From contig SBBU01000274.1 in the NCBI GenBank assembly GCA_005239585.1, positions 1 to 7,272 of the forward strand: 7,272 bases of DNA, given 5' to 3'. Every line of letters begins with the position of its first letter. Position 1 is the first letter of the stretch. Below the pieces are notes generated by a model, which did not search any database, was not told the origin of the DNA, and saw nothing but the letters and a program-made list of their open reading frames with translations. Both the position numbers and the translations under genes were made by a program. Source of the stretch: Planctomycetaceae bacterium (lineage in GTDB: Bacteria > Planctomycetota > MHYJ01 > SBBU01). This document shows, one piece after another, positions 1-7,232 of this stretch.

Positions 1-2191
1 CAACGAAGGATTGTGGCAAGAAACTAAACTTGACCTCGCTATTGCCTGCCGGGATCTTCACAGCTTGAAACGCGAAATTTGCCCTTAAAACATCAGTTTC
101 CTTGCCATTCACCTGACATTGCCAGCCCGGATAAAATGTATTTGAAATAAAGAGAAGAGCCTCTTTGTTTGACTCTACTTTAATGTCAATCGAGTTCATT
201 GACTGTTTTAACTGTAGCAGGTTCCACTTTACATCCTGACTTGCAGGTTGGCCGGGATCTTTTTCTAATGCAACTAATTTGGACGGATCAAACTCGGAGC
301 TCTTCATGAACTTAATGAGCTCTTCATCACTTTTGCAGACTAGGAATGAACCTGTTACAAATACTCTTGGGAGGACTCCATCATTTTCATAGATTTTTAT
401 ACCATCTGATGAACTAATCTGCCTGAAACCTTGCAGTTCTTTTGATGTAATTATGTGCCTCACATTGAGCACGTCTAAAAATTTTGACTTGGTTGGCTCT
501 ACTGTGACCATTCTTGGGTCTTTTTCTATACCAAAAAACTCTTGGCAGAAATTGAAATAGCGTCTCACTCCAATGGCCTCATACCCTCCAATGTCCTCTT
601 TGCCAAAGAGAGCAATGGTATTTGCTGTGTGCCCCGTTACATCCTTGGGTACATTTGCCAGGGCCCTTCCTGAACTTGCCCACTTGACATATTCTGGTTG
701 ATTTGAGATTGGTTCATACATATGGTTGTAGCTCAAAAAGAGTGGCAGAAGGTCGCATAAGATGGCAGTGGCAAAAATAGTCTTGAAATATTTGCTCTTC
801 ACAAAATAAAGTACGGCTACAAGCCCCACGATTGCTAGCGCTTCATCGCGGAGTATCGAGTTGAGAGCAATGTCGTAGTTTCCTAATAGGTGTCTTGCTG
901 ACTGGACGAGTTTCCCCATCGATTTCGATTTTTCATAGTCCATAAATCCCATGAGGCGGAATGCAATAACTGATAGAGAAATGACCAGGAATAGAATCGT
1001 TGCTACAATCGCTGCTCTTTTGAGCTTTTTCATGTAAGCAGATGTGTCTTTGAAGAAATCTTGTGCTGCAAAGGCAAAAAGTATCGAGCCGCAAAATGAG
1101 AAAAGATATAGCCAGCGCGGTGCAATCAAATAACTGCCAATGGGAGTTCGCGAGGTAATGGGTTCCAGAAGAACAAGCAGTAGAGAGAACCCGGCAAAGT
1201 AATAAAAGAACTTGACTGATTTTAGGCGTTTGATGGCAAAAAGCACAAGCAAGAATGCCAAGAGTCCGAAGTAAAGTCTGTACTCCACGAGATTATTTCT
1301 GAGATTCAGGAATTCCTGTGGCTGATCGAGAGGTACACGATCACTTGGAGATGGGACGACCCTTGGGAAGAATAAACTTGGCAGGGTCAAAATGGCGTTC
1401 ATAAAAGAGATCTTTGTAGATTCAAGCGTTCTGCTGCCGTTCATTACAGTCTCGACCATTGGCAGCAATGTGACTGCTGCGGCGCCAACCGATGCAATGA
1501 GGAAAATGAAGGCATAGCGCAGGTTTGCGATTGCAGTGAAGATCAATAGAAAAATCATAACAAGTAGTGACATTTGCGGATGGCTCACAATTATGAGGAG
1601 TCCATTCACCGCTCCAGCAAGAAGGAGAAGCTTTATAGATCGCGCATCAAGTGCAAGCTTTAGTAAATAAAGACAGAGTGGCAGGAGACATGAGGTAGCA
1701 GGTATGTGCATCCATGCCAGCCAAGACCCGCTATAAGAGCAGAGTGTCCACGTGATGGCACCGAAAAATGCGCACCAGTGATCCAAATTAAACTTTGTGA
1801 GCAGTAGATGCATAAAGATCATGCCAAGCAGTAAATGAATCCAGATAAATAGCAGATAGGCAGTCTCGTTTGAAAATACATAATGCAAGATAAATTGCAG
1901 CGGATATACAGGTTCAATCATGGCAATATTGGAAGCGGGCTCGCCGCAGAATATAAAAGGATTCCAAAACATGAACTCGCCGTTCTTCAGCGCCTTGTTG
2001 TAATGTTCATTCGCCATGCAAAGCGTGAAAATGCAGTCAAAGTTGCGCGAGTGTTTGAGCTTGTCATATGTATCTACCTTGCCCTGCTCCAGCTCAAGCC
2101 AGTCAGTGGGGTAGGGCGTCTTGCCAAGCAGCGCATATCTTCCGCATATGAAGGCAGATAAAAGCAAGTAAACGAGGACAAATTTTCTCAT
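1..2191 (-). CDS. YfhO-family polytopic membrane protein, putative GT-C glycosyltransferase (3' end outside window)
   Basis: Reading the complement from the ATG at 2191-2189 gives 730 uninterrupted codons to the window edge; an in-frame TAA at 2209-2207 supports this start. A first membrane segment (residues about 3-22) is followed by an extracytoplasmic loop with Asp30 and the motif FWNPFIFCGEP (75-85). About ten more hydrophobic segments run to residue 487. A soluble C-terminal part contains GGYEAIGVRRYF (535-546), LNVRHIIT (575-582), YENDGVLPRVF (601-611), YPGWQCQVNGK (687-697) and IPAGNSEVKFSF (713-724). These match the YfhO family, whose members have a GT-C-like fold. Bacillus YfhO acts in lipoteichoic acid glycosylation with a polyprenyl-phosphate sugar donor; the substrate here is unknown. 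Because the final motif precedes the family's usual end, only a few to a few dozen residues are probably missing. No strong Shine-Dalgarno site is visible. Family is confident; enzymatic role is inferred. Confidence 0.88.
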   Translation of the reverse strand, partial: MRKFVLVYLLLSAFICGRYALLGKTPYPTDWLELEQGKVDTYDKLKHSRNFDCIFTLCMANEHYNKALKNGEFMFWNPFIFCGEPASNIAMIEPVYPLQFILHYVFSNETAYLLFIWIHLLLGMIFMHLLLTKFNLDHWCAFFGAITWTLCSYSGSWLAWMHIPATSCLLPLCLYLLKLALDARSIKLLLLAGAVNGLLIIVSHPQMSLLVMIFLLIFTAIANLRYAFIFLIASVGAAAVTLLPMVETVMNGSRTLESTKISFMNAILTLPSLFFPRVVPSPSDRVPLDQPQEFLNLRNNLVEYRLYFGLLAFLLVLFAIKRLKSVKFFYYFAGFSLLLVLLEPITSRTPIGSYLIAPRWLYLFSFCGSILFAFAAQDFFKDTSAYMKKLKRAAIVATILFLVISLSVIAFRLMGFMDYEKSKSMGKLVQSARHLLGNYDIALNSILRDEALAIVGLVAVLYFVKSKYFKTIFATAILCDLLPLFLSYNHMYEPISNQPEYVKWASSGRALANVPKDVTGHTANTIALFGKEDIGGYEAIGVRRYFNFCQEFFGIEKDPRMVTVEPTKSKFLDVLNVRHIITSKELQGFRQISSSDGIKIYENDGVLPRVFVTGSFLVCKSDEELIKFMKSSEFDPSKLVALEKDPGQPASQDVKWNLLQLKQSMNSIDIKVESNKEALLFISNTFYPGWQCQVNGKETDVLRANFAFQAVKIPAGNSEVKFSFLPQSFV

Positions 2192-2196
2192 ATACT

Positions 2197-2232
2197 TAAA
2201 CTTCGGTTATTAATAGATCCAAGTAAAGTTTA
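2197..2232. repeat. Inverted repeat TAAACTT / AAGTTTA
   Basis: TAAACTT at 2197-2203 is the exact reverse complement of AAGTTTA at 2226-2232, with 22 bp between the arms. On the minus strand it lies in the leader just upstream of the YfhO-like ATG, so it could be an operator or a leader stem. Seven-base arms in AT-rich DNA can also arise by chance, so significance is low. Confidence 0.25.
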
Positions 2233-2270
2233 TTAGTGGTTTGAATTTTGCAATAAAATCTGTTTTGTTC

Positions 2271-2284
2271 ACGTCATAAATTAT
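2271..2284 (+). promoter_or_regulatory. Shared 14-bp element, copy 1 (ACGTCATAAATTAT)
   Basis: This 14-mer is repeated exactly at 7233-7246, and both copies are in non-coding DNA. Here it ends 34 bp before the ATG of the pseudopilin-vWA gene. The next base, G at 2285, completes a CATAA-A-TTATG palindrome at 2275-2285. A TAAAA tract lies at the same offset upstream of both copies (2254-2258 and 7216-7220). A shared promoter core or an operator is the likely meaning; which one cannot be told from sequence alone. Confidence 0.5.
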
Positions 2285-2307
2285 GTGCAATCCGCATTTA
2301 TATATTT

Positions 2308-2313
2308 GAAGAG
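2308..2313 (+). promoter_or_regulatory. Ribosome binding site of the pseudopilin-vWA gene
   Basis: GAAGAG lies five bases before the ATG at 2319. It is a moderate Shine-Dalgarno match at normal spacing. An in-frame TGA at 2307-2309 overlaps it, so translation cannot start further upstream in this frame. Together these fix the start that yields a three-residue prepilin leader. Confidence 0.65.
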
Positions 2314-2318
2314 ATAAT

Positions 2319-5300
2319 ATGAAAGGGATCGTTCTTGTCGTTGTTATCTGGGTGCTGGCCCTTGTGTGGCTGCTGGCGGTTGTTTTCCTTATGGCTGCGA
2401 CTGCAGAGAGGTCGGTTTCGTCAAGTTACTATTTTGTATCCAGAGCAGAGTTTGCTGCAAGAAGTGGTGTCGAGTCGGCGGTTTCAAGGATCTATGAAAC
2501 AATCGAGCGCGGCTGGTTAAGGGGAGATGAGATTGATCAGAGTTGGAGATATGGAGAGAGTGTAACAACGCTGCTTGAGGATGCTCTAAAACCTTCATTT
2601 GCAGGAGAATCGATTAAGATAGGCTCAAAGCAGCAGCATATATCAGGGAAAACCTCTTCAGATGATGTCTTTAAGCTTAAAATTTCAGACACCCAAGGTC
2701 AGATAAATGTAAATGATGGAACAACCCTGCCAAAAGACCATGCTATGAACAAGACGCTAGTGAGAATTCTTAATACCCTTGGCAGACAAGTCGGGATTAC
2801 TAACATTCAACTTGGAGAGGAAACCCTCAAGAATAGACCATCAGGTGGATACCAGAACAAATACGAGCTTTTAAAGGCAGTGGGGGGGAAGATTGATCTA
2901 TTTAACCGCTTCAAGGATCATGTGACAACCAATTCATGGAAAAATCCTTCTGTTGCTATGCCTGTGCCCCTTTCAAGTCACGAGATAGCCAAGGGGAGCT
3001 ATCCGATTAGCTATAACAGGCCATGGGATGCAAAAGGTCCCATCTATCGATATGGAAATCATTCTTTTGAACCGTTAAACACTTATGCAAGGGTTTTTAG
3101 GGGTCTCACTGTTCAACCGCCATTTGTCATGTGTTTTCATCCTGATACAAAGTCGCTTGGGATAACAAGTTACGATGCACTCAATCCGCAGTGGATAGAG
3201 TTAGTAGAGCGGGCACCTGTGAATGTAAACACTGCCTCGAAAGAAGTGTTGACTTGTCTCATTGCAGGTCTTCAGGGTTTCTTCATAATGAATCCCAAAG
3301 TGGGTGAGCCTCGCAATATATTCTACTACTGGATGGGACATAAATATTTGTATCTTCCATCGACTCAGATGCAGTCGCAGATAGGATCGATATACATGAC
3401 ACAGCCATTTGTTGACGGATCAGATAACAACGCTCAAGGATTTCCTGCTCAGGCGATAGCAGACGAGATAATCGCATGCAGAACAAAGGCTGTCTCTCCA
3501 GTGAATATAGATTATGCTCAACTCCCATTCGGCGGACCCTTTAGGTCTTGGGCACAGTTCAACAAGTTTGTGGATTATCTTGTTGACAGAGGTGTCCTAA
3601 TTGACAATCGCAACATCTATTTTGATGAGGATTTTTCAAAGATTCAGTACACGCAGACTGTAATGCCAAAAAATTATGTAAAATTACCAGAGCCGTCGCT
3701 AACTATACCCTCTACTGCACAAAGGCGAATGGCCTCACAGGCAATGGCCGATGTACTCAAGGCAAATTTCAATCCCAATCTTCATCTGAACGAACTGAAT
3801 CAGAACAAGACACTCCACATGCTTGTAGACAAGACTGATTTGATTGTGAATTCTACAGAATTTTGCTTCCTGCCAATGGGATATTTTGAGATCGAGTCTC
3901 TGGGACTGGTTCTTTCGTCTGATGTGTCTGATCAGGATCATCAGATTATGGCCAGAAAGAAAATCAATACAATGGTCAAGTTGTACGATGTCTATTACGA
4001 ATCGGATCAAGCGAGATTTCACAGGGGTGAATTTGGAGATCGCAAGTCAGATCCGATGACCAATAACGGCAAGGCGGTTGAGACAGGTCCTGAGGTCGAT
4101 AATGGAAATGCCCCATTTGAGAACAATTACTCGGGTTATCTGGCTCTTAGCTCAAACTATGGTGGCCAGTCCCTGGCAAAAGGAGCCCTCTATACGACAC
4201 TTGCACCAAATATTATGACTGGTGCATTTCCAAATGCAGTCAGATCACCACCGGCTGTTAAGGAGCTCGATGCTAATATAGTTAGTCATTTTCGCTTTGA
4301 TCATGTTGCTAATTATCATTCAGATGGAATTGAACATTGCAAGCCAATAGGCCTGTTCCCGGGGAGTAGCGAGTGTGAAAAGAACTTCAAAGACAGGACA
4401 GAGGGAAGTCTATCCCCTTATTCATCAGTAAATGGTGAGAGATTCAGACTTTGCAGGACATACAAACATGGTGACGGGAAGCGCTTTTACTATTATTCTC
4501 CAAGCGATCTGCGAGTGGATGGGGCCTATTTTGAATTCAACTCTGCAATTGGATACAAGACTCCCTTTTTTAGAGACAGCTTTGTAGCGTCATTCTGGAT
4601 AAAACCAAACTTTTATCCTGAGCTTACTCCTAAGGTCAGGGCGTTTCTCTCTTTCTCTGATCTAACTTACTCTACCTATCCAAACAATTATTTCATGTGG
4701 CGAATAATTGATGTCGTCCCTTATATTACACCGTCATTCGGGCTCTTTTATTTCCCGAGCTACCATGGGTGGGAAGACCCGTGGAATATCGATGCTGGCA
4801 CATATAACAATAGGACACAGAATATAGCTCAGATTGTTTCAGCCTCCAAGGCACGGAGAAATTCGCTCGGGCTTTTTGGTTCCCTCACCTACAGAAAGGA
4901 TGCAAGCGGCAAAGTTAAATTTCTCCCTCTTGACTTGAGGGGTGGTCTCGGAACGATGACGCCTACTCTCAACCACAATTTTGAGACATACTGTGCAAAC
5001 CATCCTGCCAGCGGTAATTATTGTGGAAATCCAGGCGATGCCAACCATAAGTTCGAAACCAAATGGAGGCACGATAGATTCACTGGAGATGACGGCAGAC
5101 CCAATTTAATGAGGGATCACGAGTGGATGCACATTACCGTGGCAGGCAAGATCGGCGCCCCCAAAGAGCTTACTATACTCGTTAATGGAAAGGAACTGCC
5201 AAACACAGACCTAAGTAATATTCACATTCAGGACCTTGTATCTCTCAAGACAAGTCCGCTCTACATGCTAGATTTTTCAAAAATTCTAGGGAGCACGATA

Positions 5301-7079
5301 AGAATAGGGGGTGAATACGCATGGACTTGTGTGCCATCATTCAGATCTTACTTTGCTGATGCCACCATAGATGAATTCTACTTCTGGGCTGATAACTATG
5401 ATGTAGGCATAAACCGCTCCACTGAAATATTCAACAGCGGGCGCTACTACAGGTCGGTTGATTCAGATCCGACGGATGGCATCTTTACATCAGACACAAT
5501 AATTTTGCAAACCGGCAGAACTATGGCCAAACTTCCGGTTAGCCCGGAGGTTGTCGAGTCTGTATCAGCAAAGATCAAGATTCTCGGTCTAAACTGGACA
5601 TCCTACGCTGAAGACTATGAGAAAGGTACAAATTCAGAGGGCGGTCCAAGGCTAAAGCCAGTGATGTACAATTACAACAGTTTACCACAACAGAAGATGT
5701 CTCCGCAATATTTGCAGGATGCTAACGGGTATTTATCAGATAGCATATGCGAAGTATCTATAATTCATGGTTCTAAAAGGTTAGGGCCATTCAGGAATGA
5801 GTTTTTCAGCAACACGTCTAATCTCTACTTAGATGAATCAAGGCAGATTAAATATCAATTAAAATTCAGGACGGGTATCCAAAATCCGACAGGAACAGCT
5901 CTCTTGGCAACACCTATTTTTGATGATATTACAGTATTCTTCAGTCGTGGCGGTGCAGAATATCTCAGCTGTGTTGATCTTGAAGGACCTATGCCCATCG
6001 AAATTGGAAACCCGGGTTTTGTGCGACCCCCAATACCCCCGCCGCCTGGCATCGATAACCAGCCTCCAATCGCTCTACCAATTAGTCCGTCGAATAATAC
6101 AACACTTGAGCTTACTACCTCAGGAAATGTTACGCAGGAGTATAAAGTTAAAGTTACTGATTCAAACAACAATGCAAGCGGTGTGACATGGTTTCTAAAT
6201 GGTGTGCCAAAGGGTACAGATTATTTCACGACACCCGATGGTGGTGATAACACAAGACCATTCGCGTTTACAACTCCAGGCGATTACAAAATAGTAGCTG
6301 TACCTGTTGACAAGGAGAATCAGACAGGTCCTCCTGTTACATTTATTACGACCATAAAACCGCCTCCATGGGGAGGTGGCGGTGGTGGAGATGATTTCTT
6401 TGGAAATCCTATAACAGCAGAAAACATTATATTTCTTATCGATATGTCAGGTTCAATGTATGAGGGGCTTTCAGGGTATCAACCTGACCTGGAACTGGCC
6501 AAAAAGCTTGGCATAACGCTCAAGAAGGATTGGCAAGGACTCTACACCAAATGGGAGGTCCTGAAATTCGAGATAAAAAAAGCCCTCAAGTTATCGACAA
6601 AATTAAAGATGTTTAATATTGTCTACTTTGATCATGACTATGGGGGCATGAACTCAAAGCTAATTGAATTAAATGATACATCAATGAATCAGGCGTTTAA
6701 TCTCTTGAACGTCCTTTATCCACGAGGCGCGACAAATATATATGATTCAACTGCCCTTGCACTCAATATTATGAGGGATCAAAAGGCTACGTTGCAGGGT
6801 GAAATAGCGATCTACCTGCTTTCTGATGGCATGCCAAATACAAGGCTCATTAACCCTAAGATAATTAATAATGCAGATGGTGGCTTTCTGTATACTCGCG
6901 ACCCCGCGAATCCTAATAGTAAGTATGTTTCTCTTGAAAATTCTGCAAACGTTGTTAAAGAGCTCACAAAGCTAAATCAAGACATCAAAATTAAGATCAA
7001 CACGATCGCTATCCCAGGTAGCCTGTTCATGCGATCCATTTCCGAAAATAACTGGGGGGTGTACAAATCCATACCTTAG
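2319..7079 (+). CDS. GspK/PilX-like minor pseudopilin fused to LamG-like, Ig-like and vWA domains; putative pilus/pseudopilus tip adhesin
   Basis: The 1586-residue product begins MKG|IVLVVV, a three-residue type III (prepilin) leader with Gly at -1, then a hydrophobic helix to about residue 28. Residues 4-565 resemble GspK: DTQGQINVNDG (124-134), APVNVNTASKEVL (299-311) and CFLPMGYFEIESLG (516-529). Mature position 5 is Val, not Glu, as in GspK. Residues about 650-1045 form a LamG/concanavalin-like domain (VASFWIKP at 756-763, LTILVNGKEL at 951-960, TIDEFYFW at 1016-1023). A further beta-rich module ends in PIFDDITVFF (1199-1208). A Pro-rich linker (1237-1244), an Ig/PKD-like module (about 1246-1346) and a Gly6 linker (1352-1357) lead to a vWA domain (1367-1586) with MIDAS residues D1375, S1377, S1379, T1472 and D1503. 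Canonical GspK is about 330 residues. The vWA domain ends at the stop codon. No secretion partner genes lie in the window, so pilus or type II system membership is inferred. Confidence 0.85.
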   Translation: MKGIVLVVVIWVLALVWLLAVVFLMAATAERSVSSSYYFVSRAEFAARSGVESAVSRIYETIERGWLRGDEIDQSWRYGESVTTLLEDALKPSFAGESIKIGSKQQHISGKTSSDDVFKLKISDTQGQINVNDGTTLPKDHAMNKTLVRILNTLGRQVGITNIQLGEETLKNRPSGGYQNKYELLKAVGGKIDLFNRFKDHVTTNSWKNPSVAMPVPLSSHEIAKGSYPISYNRPWDAKGPIYRYGNHSFEPLNTYARVFRGLTVQPPFVMCFHPDTKSLGITSYDALNPQWIELVERAPVNVNTASKEVLTCLIAGLQGFFIMNPKVGEPRNIFYYWMGHKYLYLPSTQMQSQIGSIYMTQPFVDGSDNNAQGFPAQAIADEIIACRTKAVSPVNIDYAQLPFGGPFRSWAQFNKFVDYLVDRGVLIDNRNIYFDEDFSKIQYTQTVMPKNYVKLPEPSLTIPSTAQRRMASQAMADVLKANFNPNLHLNELNQNKTLHMLVDKTDLIVNSTEFCFLPMGYFEIESLGLVLSSDVSDQDHQIMARKKINTMVKLYDVYYESDQARFHRGEFGDRKSDPMTNNGKAVETGPEVDNGNAPFENNYSGYLALSSNYGGQSLAKGALYTTLAPNIMTGAFPNAVRSPPAVKELDANIVSHFRFDHVANYHSDGIEHCKPIGLFPGSSECEKNFKDRTEGSLSPYSSVNGERFRLCRTYKHGDGKRFYYYSPSDLRVDGAYFEFNSAIGYKTPFFRDSFVASFWIKPNFYPELTPKVRAFLSFSDLTYSTYPNNYFMWRIIDVVPYITPSFGLFYFPSYHGWEDPWNIDAGTYNNRTQNIAQIVSASKARRNSLGLFGSLTYRKDASGKVKFLPLDLRGGLGTMTPTLNHNFETYCANHPASGNYCGNPGDANHKFETKWRHDRFTGDDGRPNLMRDHEWMHITVAGKIGAPKELTILVNGKELPNTDLSNIHIQDLVSLKTSPLYMLDFSKILGSTIRIGGEYAWTCVPSFRSYFADATIDEFYFWADNYDVGINRSTEIFNSGRYYRSVDSDPTDGIFTSDTIILQTGRTMAKLPVSPEVVESVSAKIKILGLNWTSYAEDYEKGTNSEGGPRLKPVMYNYNSLPQQKMSPQYLQDANGYLSDSICEVSIIHGSKRLGPFRNEFFSNTSNLYLDESRQIKYQLKFRTGIQNPTGTALLATPIFDDITVFFSRGGAEYLSCVDLEGPMPIEIGNPGFVRPPIPPPPGIDNQPPIALPISPSNNTTLELTTSGNVTQEYKVKVTDSNNNASGVTWFLNGVPKGTDYFTTPDGGDNTRPFAFTTPGDYKIVAVPVDKENQTGPPVTFITTIKPPPWGGGGGGDDFFGNPITAENIIFLIDMSGSMYEGLSGYQPDLELAKKLGITLKKDWQGLYTKWEVLKFEIKKALKLSTKLKMFNIVYFDHDYGGMNSKLIELNDTSMNQAFNLLNVLYPRGATNIYDSTALALNIMRDQKATLQGEIAIYLLSDGMPNTRLINPKIINNADGGFLYTRDPANPNSKYVSLENSANVVKELTKLNQDIKIKINTIAIPGSLFMRSISENNWGVYKSIP

Positions 7080-7166
7080 CTTACTTTTGTTTCCACTGGT
7101 TATGAGTACGACTCCTAAACTATTCCATAATCGGGCAGGTTGATGTAATAATTTGGCAATATAATC

Positions 7167-7182
7167 CTTTGAAAGGTCAAAG
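7167..7182. repeat. Short inverted repeat CTTTGA-AAGG-TCAAAG
   Basis: A perfect 6-bp inverted repeat with a 4-base loop lies 87 bp after the stop codon of the large gene. It is AT-rich and has no T-run after it on either strand, so it is not a typical intrinsic terminator. It may be a weak operator or RNA stem. Confidence 0.3.
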
Positions 7183-7222
7183 TAAAAAGCTATACTTGAT
7201 TTTTAACGAGGAAAGTAAAAAG
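7179..7222 (+). repeat. Direct repeat pair AAAGTAAAAAG, 33-bp period
   Basis: AAAGTAAAAAG occurs at 7179-7189 and again at 7212-7222. The start-to-start distance of 33 bp is close to three helical turns, so both copies would face the same side of the DNA. The second copy ends 10 bp before the shared 14-bp element. This arrangement suits a pair of activator or repressor sites, but the purine-rich sequence is simple. Confidence 0.35.
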
Positions 7223-7232
7223 TAGTCTATCT

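Larger units (their letters stand above)
2192..2318. promoter_or_regulatory. Divergent intergenic region between the YfhO-like gene and the pseudopilin-vWA gene
   Basis: This AT-rich 127-bp spacer separates two divergently transcribed starts, so it must hold the promoters of both unless they lie inside the genes. I could not find a convincing sigma70 -35/-10 pair on either strand. Recognisable items are a 7-bp inverted repeat near the YfhO-like start, a 14-bp sequence repeated at the right edge of the window, and a Shine-Dalgarno-like GAAGAG before the plus-strand ATG. Confidence 0.6.

Noticed and set aside
1883..2161. A 92-codon open frame on the plus strand
   Set aside because: It lies wholly inside the N-terminal coding part of the YfhO-like gene on the other strand. 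It has no recognisable domain, while the minus-strand reading has clear family motifs.
2224..2231. TAAAGTTT, a perfect sigma28 -35 box
   Set aside because: No GCCGATAA-like -10 sequence occurs at the needed distance, so the match is probably chance in AT-rich DNA.
2301..2306. TATATT as a -10 box for the large gene
   Set aside because: It would place the transcription start at or past the ribosome binding site, and no -35 box stands at normal spacing.
2335..6186. Several short open frames (61-105 codons) on both strands inside the large gene
   Set aside because: They overlap conserved domains of the 1586-residue protein and look like random frames with no motif or ribosome binding site of note.
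6363..6376. Near-palindrome CCTCCATGGGGAGG in the coding region
   Set aside because: It is explained by the Pro-Pro-Pro-Trp-Gly codons of the linker and has no wider context suggesting a site.
7153..7170. Sigma54-type promoter starting TTTGGCA
   Set aside because: The GG of the -24 box is present but the GC expected about ten bases later is missing.
7167..7182. Intrinsic terminator for the large gene
   Set aside because: The 6-bp stem is AT-rich and has no T-run after it on either strand.
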